Positions 24,801 through 33,993 are shown, counted from the stretch's first letter. The stretch: 62,798 nucleotides of DNA from Oscillospiraceae bacterium (GCA_009779845.1 WRBE01000007.1:1-62798), one strand, 5' to 3'. A program made the numbers and translations. The notes: generated by a model from the letters alone, not told the origin.

Positions 24801-26714
24801 CATGCTTTCATCCGCAACAAACGCTCGTGCTGCGCCACCGGGTGTAGCTGGGGCAAAGGTAAAGCCTGTACCTACAGCCGCACGCCCGTCACGCACTACA
24901 GCTCCGCTTTCAAAGGCAATCGTATCATTGGCAAATGCACTAGAACCAGATGCAACGCCGATTGTGAATGTAGCACCTGCAGTGTTGTTGTTCACAACAT
25001 TAAAAACTGCGGCCCCAAGCGTTACGTCAAGCCCTTCGGCCGCCATGCGGCTTCTGAGATACGGCAGTACTGCATTAGATCTAGCTGTATGCAAATTAGC
25101 AGCTGTTGGGTTAGCAGGCGGCGTGTATGGAATCGTCGTCACTGCTGCAATCAACGCCTCTGCTGCGGCGATATCTGCCATAGTATCTGCATCAGGAGTA
25201 AATTCAACCTTTATCTCTTCAGAAAAACGATCTGTGAACAGAGGTCTGAAGAAATTATCTCTGATTTGGGCATCTGTCAGTGCTCGGCCACCGGTTGCTG
25301 CCTCGTTATGGAAATCCCATGCATCAGGATGTGCGGCCCGCCAGTCTGCGATAAATCCAGATATGTTTGCAGCCTCCCAACCTTCGCGAATTGCAAGAAA
25401 AGCACCTTGATTCTCAGGGTGATTCTCTGAGTCTGCCGTGACGTGATGCCGCCAAAGCGCATTGTAATTGAGCATCCAGAAATTTGGCCACTCTTCACGG
25501 ATATCAAAGCCCGGCGCTTCTACCATGCCTAAAATCCGGTTGATATGCGCCAAACCTGTGAAATCATAGCCGGTAGAACCTTCGATTAACCGGCGGGTAA
25601 CAGGGTCATAAATTCTTTCTTGATCCGCAATAGAGCGCGAAACTGAACCCTGTTGGCGATCCGGGTCTTGACCGATGTGGTTTGCCTCGATCGGCCCACT
25701 GACCGGGCGTCCGGTATGATCTTCGTATGGACTTACGAACATCATTGGGCCCATTTCTTGCCATGTTGGAGACTGACAATAACCGGCCACTACAAGGAAT
25801 ACAAAGTCAAACGCCTCTTCACCGTCTTCACTTATAAATTCAACGCCGTCTTCTGCGGCAAGTCTCATCGCCTGAAGGCCAATGGAGTTTGCACCACCGG
25901 AGCCCAGTGCATTCCCCCATGCAGGGAACTGCTGAGAGAAGGTGAAGTTGCCAAAATAGTCTACTGCTCTTTGAGTTCGGGCGGCAATTGGAGTGGCACT
26001 GTTCCACCATGAGCCAAGCTGGAACTGGAACGCCGGGAGCAAATACGGACCGTGGAACTCTGCATCAATCTCCCAAAGACCAGCAGTGTACTCCAGCCAT
26101 GCGCCGGTGACATTATGGCCGCGGTTGAGCTCTGGGTCATACGAATTTATGAAATCTCTCCAGAAGTCCTGTAGGGCTTCGGCACGTTCTTCGCCTTCCA
26201 GCCCGTAAATCCCGGTGTCAACTTGCGGGTTGCCCATTATTTCAGAACCTTGTGCAAGGCCGGAAATCATCGGCCTATCCGGGAACTCAACAAGGATGAA
26301 TGCAGAGCGTAGTGTACGCTCAGGCATCTGATACCGAGGATTCTCATCCGGCCTCGGATTCCTTCTCAAGGGGAGTTCAGGGAGCACAGGTTGTGGATAT
26401 CCCTCTACCTCCTCACGCACGTTGTTCCAGTTCACAATGGGATGGGGATTAAACGATTGATAATCATCCCAATCCGGCGTTGTCTCCGGGAAACGTGTGT
26501 CGTGAGAGAGACGCCAAGATTGCGGGTCTATCGCCATGGCATCCAACTCTGCGGGTGTTACCCCCGTAGTCACCTCTTGCGTTACCGGGGCAACGAATCC
26601 CGGCTCTGGCTCCAGTGCCTGCGTTGTCCCAAATAGGGGTATCACAAGCGTGACTGCTAGTGCAAAGGCCATTGCCCTTACCCATAAACTTCTGTTCACC
26701 TTTAATTGCTTCAT
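21897..26714 (-). CDS. Large secreted M6-like metalloprotease with SLH anchor
   Basis: A 1605-residue surface protein. A signal peptide (residues 1-35) is followed by a long catalytic region with the zinc motif HELGHAVHLPD near residue 787. In immune-inhibitor-A (M6) peptidases the pattern is HExxHxxGLPD; here the third conserved position is His, not Gly. The central part contains large Trp/Tyr/Asn-rich segments. The C-terminal 200 residues hold three SLH repeats (FGDDRGNFRPLANITRAEVA, YFRPNDNITRQELAA, DNRGNFRPLADIMRAEVA), which bind cell-wall polymers. I start at the second ATG (26712-26714) with GGGAGGAG upstream. A consensus promoter precedes it. A second SLH protein gene lies directly upstream on the same strand. 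Confidence 0.85.
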   Translation of the reverse strand: MKQLKVNRSLWVRAMAFALAVTLVIPLFGTTQALEPEPGFVAPVTQEVTTGVTPAELDAMAIDPQSWRLSHDTRFPETTPDWDDYQSFNPHPIVNWNNVREEVEGYPQPVLPELPLRRNPRPDENPRYQMPERTLRSAFILVEFPDRPMISGLAQGSEIMGNPQVDTGIYGLEGEERAEALQDFWRDFINSYDPELNRGHNVTGAWLEYTAGLWEIDAEFHGPYLLPAFQFQLGSWWNSATPIAARTQRAVDYFGNFTFSQQFPAWGNALGSGGANSIGLQAMRLAAEDGVEFISEDGEEAFDFVFLVVAGYCQSPTWQEMGPMMFVSPYEDHTGRPVSGPIEANHIGQDPDRQQGSVSRSIADQERIYDPVTRRLIEGSTGYDFTGLAHINRILGMVEAPGFDIREEWPNFWMLNYNALWRHHVTADSENHPENQGAFLAIREGWEAANISGFIADWRAAHPDAWDFHNEAATGGRALTDAQIRDNFFRPLFTDRFSEEIKVEFTPDADTMADIAAAEALIAAVTTIPYTPPANPTAANLHTARSNAVLPYLRSRMAAEGLDVTLGAAVFNVVNNNTAGATFTIGVASGSSAFANDTIAFESGAVVRDGRAAVGTGFTFAPATPGGAARAFVADESMDELVDGDAGLVEPDLVLVNGHLHDVSEGMTISPALMESTAAIFAPETVAPRAFSAQQYTQEWLDFFADNDPATAQERLLELLHDAAESARTCTVNPYFQASNQRYIPWSSWYASANVWSSISTGNAHMNAHGINMTIPLATQGEGAAMAVYSHELGHAVHLPDNDNMVYSLTAANLGPTLSEGNLPNAIQSLPVRAQLGPWNIMARGAHVGYYGGHTRWNIPGIRAGSGGTGLMAGMRIGAGFTDLTVPTGPAPNTAVGPRNWLREDHQNSLDVRYVDYPDFRAGPPVIDEVFGRNIPVNRGFTHADGTPLVGREAIVIQGIDFRDQTPGLENPIYGTSNALRWGNNLLGVNLDRPSTHRDNFLRYLPSHPSSGQNIIDPDRWNWSIGGVPNIQLGGPVNMANHNVPWMGGATTATAGVNVLTGTPLADGLMPRQSGFTIDVVDRVGHDSFSPDHGVLISRTSHTNVVGVGSMDNAGIFLIDAHPGNLGLIQFREADGTPYMFMCDHHMQLATAAFRAGVHNNPYYYSDITLVPNGYYDDFRPSGRFLTAQDTERFGANFPADPRPGVAGHTVNEWVDEHNNFHFYILARNNHEGAYGAFLSYEIGVRNTAPGAYEVGGELALAPVGPPSAASPGNFAVQRFTLTQSRDASATDIVRIVLDGELAAPVMKTTDGGYEYIAHTRDQNVVILNNLFAIAPGETIEFDVFIRIPDDHTDTEFDTNGQLQVIANSETTPGKTDTASAALLEAHEAFMFGDDRGNFRPLANITRAEVATILARTHVEGFVPDTMPPGMSGVPFPDIRSHWARAYIAWAYDAGLVQGYQGYFRPNDNITRQELAAILARTGTVHVARSTPFGDAGTVSGWATDYVYTVYREGLMIGDNRGNFRPLADIMRAEVATAVNRMLGRIDGRDALAAVIEIGNLEDAQSFPDVAAGPWYYPSVLAATNNHRVTRCDDGAINWKNIIPQ

Positions 26715-26811
26715 ATGTTCTCCTCCCAATTTTTCCCGGTTTTCTCACTGGTTTCGCTGAGAAAATCTGCTGTCGCCCCAGCTCTTTAGCAAGTTGCCGA
26801 AATAATTCATT

Positions 26812-26840
26812 ATTGTATGTCATTTTTCCCCAATTGTCAA
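26812..26840 (-). promoter_or_regulatory. Promoter of the M6-like SLH gene
   Basis: On the minus strand, TTGACA (26840-26835), 17 bases, TACAAT (26817-26812). It is a near-consensus sigma-A promoter about 100 bases before the start codon. Confidence 0.8.
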
Positions 26841-26857
26841 CCCTTTTTTGTCGATGG

Positions 26858-26885
26858 CAAAGACCCAATGTAAATCCACTGGGCC
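26858..26885 (-). terminator. Terminator after the CAP-repeat SLH gene
   Basis: GGCCCAGTG pairs with CATTGGGTC (two G-T pairs) over a 6-base loop, followed by TTTG. It separates the two large surface-protein genes. Confidence 0.55.
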
Positions 26886-26906
26886 TTTTGTCACGAAACG
26901 TTAGGC

Positions 26907-29900
26907 TTATCGGTTCGGAAAAATGTATTTCCAGTCAATGGCCCCGTCATCATCTCTGGTCAAACGGTGGTTACTCGCCGCACCCAGTACCGCCGCGAAA
27001 AACCAATCCGTTTCCAACACGTCCGGGAATATGCGTATATTGTCTAGGTTTTCTATATTGGCGATAGCGGCCAGACCGTCCGCACTGTCTACACGGCCCA
27101 ATACCCGGTTCACCGCCGTGGCCACCTCGGCACGGGAAATGTTGGCACGGGGACGGAAATTGCCCCGGCTATCACCAACCATCCACCCCTCGGTAAACAC
27201 TGTGTACACGAGATTGTCCGCCCAACCGCTGATGTTTCCGACATCCGGGAATGGCATCTTGCCTGCTTCTTCTGTGTAATCGGTGGTGCGGGCCAGCATG
27301 GCCGCCAGTTGTTCCCGGGTAATCAAGTCTCTCGGCTGGAATCTACCCCGGCTCCCGATCACCAAGCCTGCATCGTACGCCCAAGCTACGTAGTAATAGA
27401 ACCAGTTCTCTGCGCTTACATCGCTGAAAGCGTCAAAACGCTCCATCCCTTCCGGTAGTGTCCCTGCTTCAAAATCATCCATCATCGCCCGAACCAAGAT
27501 GGCCGCCACCTCGGCCCGGTTGACGTTCGTCCGGGGCATGAAGTACCCTCTTGCGTTGCCGAGCATGTACGCTTCGTGGTATTCATACTCTACCGGCGGT
27601 GGAGCTGCGGGTGCCCTGACTGTAATGGTAAAAGTCGCCGCAAACGGTCTGCCTACTGTTGTGCCGTCCGTGATGGTGGCAGTTACAACGACAGAGCCTG
27701 CTGTTGTGGCCGTCAGAACGCCATTTCTGATGGTTGCGCCTGTGCTGGTGGTGCTCCAGACGATGGTGCGGTTCGTTGCGTTCGCTGGGGTCACTGTTGC
27801 CGCCAACGTCAGCGGGGTGTTGGTCTCTATCCTAGTCGCTGATGTCTTGTTGATTGCGGTTACCGGCACAAATACCGGAGCCGCCGGGTTCACTGTAAAG
27901 CGGACATGGAATGTGCGCGGCGTTATATTCGCACCACCCGATACCGTAACCGTTGCGGTGTGGGTTCCCGCCGTAAGCCTTGTATTGGGCACCACTGTGA
28001 ATGTATCTGTCTCTCCCGCCGCTATACTGGAGAGCGTGGGATTGCTCAATGTGAACGCATCTGCATTCGGGCCGGATAATGCTACCGTGAGGGAGCCGGT
28101 CGCCTGGTTTCCTGTGTTGGTTACAGTTACAGTATGCGGCGTTTGCACACTGTAACCCACTGTCGCCGCTGGGAAGGTGTGGGTGCCTGTGGTATCCAGC
28201 ACTATCCTCCAAGTCGGTGCCGGCCGCACCGTAAAGCTTACATGGAACGATTGCGCCGCTACATGCCCACCCGATACCGTCACTGTCGCCGTGTGGGCTC
28301 TTACCGCAAGCCCAGTGCGGGGCACTACCGTAAATGTGCGTGTCGTTGCGTCTGCGGGTATGCTGGTCAAGCTTGTTGGGTTGAGCTCAAAACTGTCTGC
28401 ATCTGGCCCAGATAATGTTACGGTAAGGGCGCCGGTCGCTTGATTTCCCGTATTGGTCACAACCACAGTACGTGCGGTTTGTGCGCTGTAGCCCACTGTC
28501 GCTGCCGGGAAGGTGTGGGTGCCTGTGGTATTTAGCGCTATCCCCCTAGTCGGCTCTGGAGTAACCGAGTCCACTGTAAAACTTACATTGAACGATTGCG
28601 GCACTGCATTTTCATTGGCACTCCGCACCGTGACGGTGGCCGTGTGGGTGCCTACCGCAAGCCCAGTGCGGGGAACAACCGTGAACGTATCGGCTTCCCC
28701 CGCCGCCATGTTTGGCATTGAGGTTCGGTTGAGTGTAAAACTATCTGCGTTGGTGCCGGATAGTGTTATCGAAATGGCACTGGTCACCCGATTTCCTGTA
28801 TTGGTCACGGTCACAGTGTACGGTGTTTGTGCGCCGTACCCTTCCGTCGCCGCTGGGAAGGCGTGGAGGCCTGTGGGCGTTAGCGATATCTCCCAAGTCG
28901 ATGCGGGATTCACCGTGAAACTGACTGTAAACGACTGCGGCACTATATTTGCGTCACCCGATACCGTGACAGTAGCCGTATAGGTGCCTATCGCAAGCCC
29001 GATACGGGGAACAACCGTGAACGTATCGGTTCCCGCTGCCGCTATGCTTGGGATTGTGGTTCTGTTTATCGTGAAGTCGTCCGCATTCGCACCAGATAGC
29101 GCTACTGTGAGGGCACCGGTCACTTGATTGCCTGTGTTCGCCACGGTCACAGTGTGCGGCGTTTGCGCGCCGTAACCCTCCGTCGCCGCTGGGAAGGTGT
29201 GGGGGCCTGTGGGTGTTAGCGATATCCCCCAAGTCGGCACCGGATTCACTGTAAAGCTGATATCGAACGATTGCGAAGCTACATTTGCACCCGACACCGT
29301 GATGGTTGCCGTATGAGTTCCCACCCCAAGCCCGGGGCGGGGCGCAATCACAAACGTATGTGTCCCGCCTGCCAATACGCCCCCGAAATTCCAGATTGTA
29401 AACATCGAATTAAGCGAGAATCTGTCATGTTGCCCCGATAATGTTATCGTAAGCGGCCCGGTTGGTTGGTTCCCTGTGTTCGTTATCGTTGCAGTAAGCG
29501 GCGTTTGTTCGCTATAGCCTACTGTTGCTGCCGGAAATGTGTGGATGCCTGTGGTGCAAAGAGATATCCCCCAAGACGGCGGATCCTCCGTCCATGCCGC
29601 TTGGAACATTGGCTGGAAATTGGTCGCTGTCAGACGTGTACCAATCTGCGCTGCCGTCAGAAACGAGCCTGTCCCATTCTCTTGCCAGCCGTTGAACGTG
29701 TGACCAAAACGTGTCGGCACGGGCACATTTTCCGCACCAATCGCCATGGGTTGGCTTGACCTTACCACACTTGTCGGCGAACCGTCTACGTTCCCGCCAT
29801 TTAGGTCGAAGTGAGCGGAGTATGTATTCGCCCCTGTTACAAAAGACAAGTTCGCAGTAGAGGGATAGCCGCTAAACATCTGATAGTGGAAAAACCCATC

Positions 29901-30524
29901 CGCATGGGAGCCCACTCCAAAATACCTTATATTATCTCTTAAAATATTTTCCCTATGCCCAGGTGAGTTCATCCAGCCAGCCACCGCATCTTGAGGTGTT
30001 GTCCTGCCACGGCTGCCATTCATCGCCCGCTGTCCCCTATGCGGCCCTGCAAAGGCCGTCATAACGTTATGAGAGCTTTCATATGGCCCTATATTGTGCC
30101 CAAGTTGATCCCATTGCGCCATCGTCTGCGCATAAAAACGAGCGGCCCACATCAGGGGTTCATCCAACCGCAAAGGTTGAAGACCATACCGAGCCCGCTC
30201 CACGTTTGTCAACCGCATGACTTCCAGCTCGAATGCAAACGCATTCCCCATCGCCTGATATTCTCTGATCCAAGTCTCTCTTTCCATATCTGTCAGGCGT
30301 CTGTCCTCCGGCAAGGTTATGCCAGAGCGCGGAACCCCCTGCGGTGCAGTTATCGCTCTTGAAAGCGGTCGCACATGATCTGTAAACACATCAAAGTCTA
30401 TGCCTTCATAACCTTCGGCATACTCCACTTGCCCACCGGCCAATGCATTGACCGGAAATCCTCCCAAAACCAATAGAGTGGCCAAAACCAGAGCGAATAA
30501 TCGATACGTTCTGCGTTTCATCAT
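26907..30524 (-). CDS. CAP-domain surface protein with tandem repeats and SLH anchor
   Basis: A 1205-residue exported protein. Domains in order: signal peptide (1-30); CAP/SCP domain (about 98-218, with LTNVERARYGL, GHNIGPYESSHN and GWMNSPGHRENIL); an InlB-type repeat (about 236-310); and five tandem repeats of about 110 residues (about 318-870), each starting W/RxI-L-TG-H-FPAAT-GY and ending QSF-V-FTV. A Big2-like Ig domain (about 872-960) and three SLH repeats follow. The ATG at 30522-30524 has AAAGGATGG upstream. CAP proteins act at the cell surface in varied ways; the repeat stalk would push the CAP domain out from the wall. Confidence 0.88.
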   Translation of the reverse strand: MMKRRTYRLFALVLATLLVLGGFPVNALAGGQVEYAEGYEGIDFDVFTDHVRPLSRAITAPQGVPRSGITLPEDRRLTDMERETWIREYQAMGNAFAFELEVMRLTNVERARYGLQPLRLDEPLMWAARFYAQTMAQWDQLGHNIGPYESSHNVMTAFAGPHRGQRAMNGSRGRTTPQDAVAGWMNSPGHRENILRDNIRYFGVGSHADGFFHYQMFSGYPSTANLSFVTGANTYSAHFDLNGGNVDGSPTSVVRSSQPMAIGAENVPVPTRFGHTFNGWQENGTGSFLTAAQIGTRLTATNFQPMFQAAWTEDPPSWGISLCTTGIHTFPAATVGYSEQTPLTATITNTGNQPTGPLTITLSGQHDRFSLNSMFTIWNFGGVLAGGTHTFVIAPRPGLGVGTHTATITVSGANVASQSFDISFTVNPVPTWGISLTPTGPHTFPAATEGYGAQTPHTVTVANTGNQVTGALTVALSGANADDFTINRTTIPSIAAAGTDTFTVVPRIGLAIGTYTATVTVSGDANIVPQSFTVSFTVNPASTWEISLTPTGLHAFPAATEGYGAQTPYTVTVTNTGNRVTSAISITLSGTNADSFTLNRTSMPNMAAGEADTFTVVPRTGLAVGTHTATVTVRSANENAVPQSFNVSFTVDSVTPEPTRGIALNTTGTHTFPAATVGYSAQTARTVVVTNTGNQATGALTVTLSGPDADSFELNPTSLTSIPADATTRTFTVVPRTGLAVRAHTATVTVSGGHVAAQSFHVSFTVRPAPTWRIVLDTTGTHTFPAATVGYSVQTPHTVTVTNTGNQATGSLTVALSGPNADAFTLSNPTLSSIAAGETDTFTVVPNTRLTAGTHTATVTVSGGANITPRTFHVRFTVNPAAPVFVPVTAINKTSATRIETNTPLTLAATVTPANATNRTIVWSTTSTGATIRNGVLTATTAGSVVVTATITDGTTVGRPFAATFTITVRAPAAPPPVEYEYHEAYMLGNARGYFMPRTNVNRAEVAAILVRAMMDDFEAGTLPEGMERFDAFSDVSAENWFYYYVAWAYDAGLVIGSRGRFQPRDLITREQLAAMLARTTDYTEEAGKMPFPDVGNISGWADNLVYTVFTEGWMVGDSRGNFRPRANISRAEVATAVNRVLGRVDSADGLAAIANIENLDNIRIFPDVLETDWFFAAVLGAASNHRLTRDDDGAIDWKYIFPNR
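27915..29573 (-). repeat. Five tandem ~330-base coding repeats in the CAP protein
   Basis: The DNA encodes five copies of an Ig-fold-like unit with phrases such as HTFPAATVGYSAQT, TVTNTGNQATG, LTVTLSGPDADSF, TFTVVPRTGLAVGTHTATVTVSG. Copies 2-5 are closest to each other; copy 1 (nearest the CAP/InlB part) is the most diverged. Confidence 0.85.
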
Positions 30525-30568
30525 GGGTATCCATCCTTTTTTGCGCTTTTTTGCGCTTTTTGGCTAGG

Positions 30569-30597
30569 ATTATACCACACTGAACCAGAATAGTAAA
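30569..30597 (-). promoter_or_regulatory. Promoter of the CAP-repeat SLH gene
   Basis: On the minus strand, TTTACT (30597-30592), 17 bases, TATAAT (30574-30569), 45 bases before the start codon. Confidence 0.7.
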
Positions 30598-30667
30598 ACA
30601 TGAAAATTATAAACTACAATTGAGATGTACATGCTGATAATTCATGCGCCAACCATGACCTTGCCCC

Positions 30668-32155
30668 TTACAATTCCTTCACCATCAAGAACTCTTCTTC
30701 TTTCTCCTTCACTACCTGATATCCCAACCGCCGATAAAACTTACAAGCGGGGTTTTTTGTCTGGACAGCGAGAGAGGTGCGGGTATACTCCCTTTCTCGG
30801 AGTAACACAAACAGCCGTTCCATGAGCTTTGTACCCAACCCCAGTCCTCGGTGTTCCGGCAAAACGGAGATAGCAAGTTCCGGGGTGCTGTCATCTATGT
30901 GCCCAAATCCGGGGATAATCCGCACCCACGCCATGCCCACGGGCTTGCCGCCTATCTCGGCTACAACGCCGCAATCACCGGGGGTGGCGGTTGGGTCGAA
31001 TTTGTCGATGTAGATATGTATATCCGGCTGGAAAATCACCTCACGCGGCAATGGCTCTGTCCCCGGTGGCTGGAAGATGGCGTAATAGAGAAAATCTTCC
31101 ATCTGCGGGATATCCGTCACCCTCATCTCTCGCACTGTGGGCGGCATGTGTTCTGGTGGGAAGATTGCGGCACCTTTGACCGCTCTGCCCGCCTCGCTGA
31201 GGAATTTCACCATCATGCATTCAGCCGGAGCGTCACAAGGGAAGGTAATTCCATGCCCTTGGATGAGTTCATAACCGAACCGGGGATAATAATTCTCATG
31301 CCCCACCAATACACAGGCGGTAAACCCAAGCGTTGCAGCCACCCGGTGGCCCGCCTCAATCAGCGCACCGCCGATGCCTTGCCCTTGAAACTCTGGCAAT
31401 ACCGACACCGGGCCTAACAGTAAGGCCCGGTGTACCCCGATGGGAATCTCTGTAAACAAAACATGCCCCACCAACTGTCCGCCTTGCTCTGCCACCAAAG
31501 AGAGTTCCGGGCGATAACCCGGACGGTTCCGTAACCGTTCCGGGAGTTCTTGCTCGTCTCCATCGGTGTGTTCGGTACCTGCAAATGCGGCCTTGGTCAA
31601 ATCGTATATTCCTTGGTAATCTGCTGGGGTTTCTTGGCGGATGGTGAGGGGGTTTCGCTTGCGCATGATGGTCAAGGGATAGTCCGTCCCACCCAGCCCG
31701 ATAGTATGGCAGGCCACAGTTTCATAGCCTTGCTTCTGATAAAACCCACAGGCTCTGACATTCTCCGTCAACACGTCTAATACAAAATGGGTATACCCCA
31801 TCTGTGCTAATTCCCGCTCAATCCGTACAAACAGCCGGTGACCATGCCCTTTTCCGATGCAGTCCTCCCGCAAATAAATGGCGGTAATCTCGCCGTCTTG
31901 CTCGTAATCTTTGGTAAACGACGTGCCAAACACGGCGGCTCCGATGAGTATATCGCCGTCATGCATGACCAGAAACCGAGACGTCCCCGCATCAAACCGC
32001 TGTAAAAGTGCCTGATATCGGTCGTCAATGCTCATGCTGTCTAAATAGCTGTCCGCCACGATGCCGCAATAGGTACGCCTCCACGCATCATGCAAAAATG
32101 CGGCGATGGCCTGTATCTCTTCCCGCCCAGCGGGGCGGATGGTTGGTTGTGTCAT
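30668..32155 (-). CDS. Three-domain GNAT N-acetyltransferase fusion
   Basis: A 495-residue protein made of three GNAT domains in a row. Domain 1 (about 1-168) has the acetyl-CoA loop CIGKGHGHRL. Domain 2 (about 169-337, YhbS-like) has FQGQGIGGALI and YYPRFGY. Domain 3 (about 338-495) has HRGLGLGTKLM and ACKFYRRLGYQ. All three keep a credible P-loop, so more than one may be active. The start overlaps the cinA stop by 4 bases (ATGA), indicating translational coupling. Substrates unknown. Single and double GNATs are common; a triple fusion is less so. Confidence 0.88.
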   Translation of the reverse strand: MTQPTIRPAGREEIQAIAAFLHDAWRRTYCGIVADSYLDSMSIDDRYQALLQRFDAGTSRFLVMHDGDILIGAAVFGTSFTKDYEQDGEITAIYLREDCIGKGHGHRLFVRIERELAQMGYTHFVLDVLTENVRACGFYQKQGYETVACHTIGLGGTDYPLTIMRKRNPLTIRQETPADYQGIYDLTKAAFAGTEHTDGDEQELPERLRNRPGYRPELSLVAEQGGQLVGHVLFTEIPIGVHRALLLGPVSVLPEFQGQGIGGALIEAGHRVAATLGFTACVLVGHENYYPRFGYELIQGHGITFPCDAPAECMMVKFLSEAGRAVKGAAIFPPEHMPPTVREMRVTDIPQMEDFLYYAIFQPPGTEPLPREVIFQPDIHIYIDKFDPTATPGDCGVVAEIGGKPVGMAWVRIIPGFGHIDDSTPELAISVLPEHRGLGLGTKLMERLFVLLREREYTRTSLAVQTKNPACKFYRRLGYQVVKEKEEEFLMVKEL

Positions 32156-33417
32156 GCAATCTCCTCCACGGGTAGCCCCGTCAAAACACGGCGCACCATG
32201 TCTAGGGCGTGATTTGTAGCCATATGCCGTACACGGGTACGGTCAGTGCCCAGTGCTAGACTGCGGACAAACGTGTTCTCGGTGGTAGACAGGGCCACAA
32301 ACACAGTCCCCACCGGTTTTTCCGCTGTGCCGCCACCGGGGCCTGCAATACCTGTAATGCCAACACCAAAGTCAGCGCCCAACCGGGCTCGCACCCCCGC
32401 CGCCATAGCGCACGCCACAGGGTCACTGACAGCACCTTGCGCCGCAATCAACGCCGGGTCAACGCCCAGCAATTCCGACTTCACCCCGTTGGCATACGCC
32501 GCCACGCCGCCCAAAAAGGCCGCTGACGCACCGGGCATATCTGTAAGCCGAGCGCTTAACAGCCCCGCCGTGCAGGACTCTGCCGTGGCAATGGTGCGGC
32601 CTTGGTCTAATAACAGACGCAATACCGTAGCTTCCAGACTATCGGCATCCACGCCGTAGATGAGGTCGCCCAATTCCGCCTGTACTTGTTCTAACACCGG
32701 GGCCATGAGGGCCTCCGCCGCCTCTGTGCTATCGGCCCGTGCAGTGAGCCGTAGCGTAACCTCCCCCAGTTTGGCGTAAGGGGCTAGGGTAGGGTTCTCT
32801 AAACGTTGCATCAAGTCTTTCAGCCGGGATTCAATCTCGCTCTCCCCTTTTCCGAAAATGTGGATGGTATGGGACAATATCTCCGCATCACTCAGCCGTT
32901 TCAAATACGGCACCACATGCCGCCCAAACATAGCCCGACACTCTCTCGGCGGGCCGGGAAGCATAATAACGTGCTTTCCCTCCGCAACAAAGACACAACC
33001 CGGTGCTGTCCCGCAGTCGTTTTGTAATATCTCTGCCCCCGCCGGGAAATAGGCTTGGCGGAGATTATTCTCCGGCATGGGAACACCGGCCAAGCGTCTC
33101 TCAAAATAGGCTTGGATGCCTCGCCCCACTTCCTCGTGGTAGATCAATTGCTTGCCAAAACATGCGGCCAAAGTCTCTTTGGTCAAATCGTCATAGGTGG
33201 GGCCAAGGCCGCCGGTGGTGATAAGAATATCCGCCCGGCCGCGGGCAATCTCTACCGCTTGCTCTAGCCGCCGGGGATTATCCCCCACCACCGTGTGGTA
33301 ATAGACGTTGATGCCGAGGGTAGACAACCCCTCGGACAATTCCTTTGCGTTGGTATTTGCAATATTGCCCAGCAACAACTCGGTGCCAACGGCGATGATT
33401 TCTGCACGTAGAGACAT
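32152..33417 (-). CDS. cinA: CinA family protein, nicotinamide-nucleotide amidase
   Basis: A 421-residue protein. The N-terminal MoCF-like/COG1058 domain (AEIIAVGTELLLGNIANTNAKELS, TTGGLGPTYDD) is followed by the C-terminal PncC amidase domain (TIATAESCTAGLLSARLTDMPGAS, GITGIAGPGGGTAEKPVGTV). It recycles NMN by deamidation and cleaves ADP-ribose-type compounds in characterised members. It is the middle gene of a GNAT-cinA-triple-GNAT operon. Length and motifs are normal. Confidence 0.95.
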   Translation of the reverse strand: MSLRAEIIAVGTELLLGNIANTNAKELSEGLSTLGINVYYHTVVGDNPRRLEQAVEIARGRADILITTGGLGPTYDDLTKETLAACFGKQLIYHEEVGRGIQAYFERRLAGVPMPENNLRQAYFPAGAEILQNDCGTAPGCVFVAEGKHVIMLPGPPRECRAMFGRHVVPYLKRLSDAEILSHTIHIFGKGESEIESRLKDLMQRLENPTLAPYAKLGEVTLRLTARADSTEAAEALMAPVLEQVQAELGDLIYGVDADSLEATVLRLLLDQGRTIATAESCTAGLLSARLTDMPGASAAFLGGVAAYANGVKSELLGVDPALIAAQGAVSDPVACAMAAGVRARLGADFGVGITGIAGPGGGTAEKPVGTVFVALSTTENTFVRSLALGTDRTRVRHMATNHALDMVRRVLTGLPVEEIA

Positions 33418-33442
33418 AGATTGCTCCTATTCTATAATTTCT

Positions 33443-33934
33443 TTATAGTGTTCGGTAAAAGAGGATAATATCCTCATACGTACCATCTTTCATGTAAAAC
33501 CCACCGGGGATGGTGCCCAGCGATTGAAACCCCAGCTTTTCATATAGGTGAATGGCACCATAATTCGTCTTAACAACGGCGTTAAACTGCAACAGCCGAA
33601 ATCCCAACTCCCGCCCCTTTTCTATACTGTGGCAGACCAGTTGCTTCCCAATCTGCCGCCCCCGCACTGATGGCCTCACCGCATAACTGGTGTTTGCGAT
33701 ATGCCCGCAACGGCCGATATTGTTGGGATGGAGAATATACAACCCAACAATTTCATCGGCTTCTTGACACACGGCGACACCGGCGAAATCTTGCTCGGCG
33801 AACAGTGCGATTGCCGCTTCGTGGCACAACGGCTCTGTCTGAGGAAAGGCGATACCCGCATCTACCACTTCGTTCCAAATTTCTTGCATTTGGGGGATGT
33901 CGCTGATTTGATATTCTCTGATGGTAATGTTCAT
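33443..33934 (-). CDS. GNAT family N-acetyltransferase
   Basis: A single-domain GNAT of 163 residues with an acetyl-CoA site around RPSVRGRQIGKQLVCHSIEKGRELGF and the typical KTNYGAIHLYEKLGFQSLG C-terminal block. It resembles the PhnO/RimI-like 'L-amino acid N-acyltransferase' type. It starts the operon with cinA (25 bases apart) and has its own promoter. The substrate is not predictable. Confidence 0.88.
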   Translation of the reverse strand: MNITIREYQISDIPQMQEIWNEVVDAGIAFPQTEPLCHEAAIALFAEQDFAGVAVCQEADEIVGLYILHPNNIGRCGHIANTSYAVRPSVRGRQIGKQLVCHSIEKGRELGFRLLQFNAVVKTNYGAIHLYEKLGFQSLGTIPGGFYMKDGTYEDIILFYRTL

Positions 33935-33993
33935 GTTTTGGTGTTCCTTTTTACAAAAAACTCTCTGAGGGATTCCTTCAAATCCACCAGAGA

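Noticed and set aside
28513-28983. 156-residue plus-strand frame in the CAP protein repeats
   Set aside because: Antisense to the tandem Ig-like repeats; its own repetitiveness comes from them.
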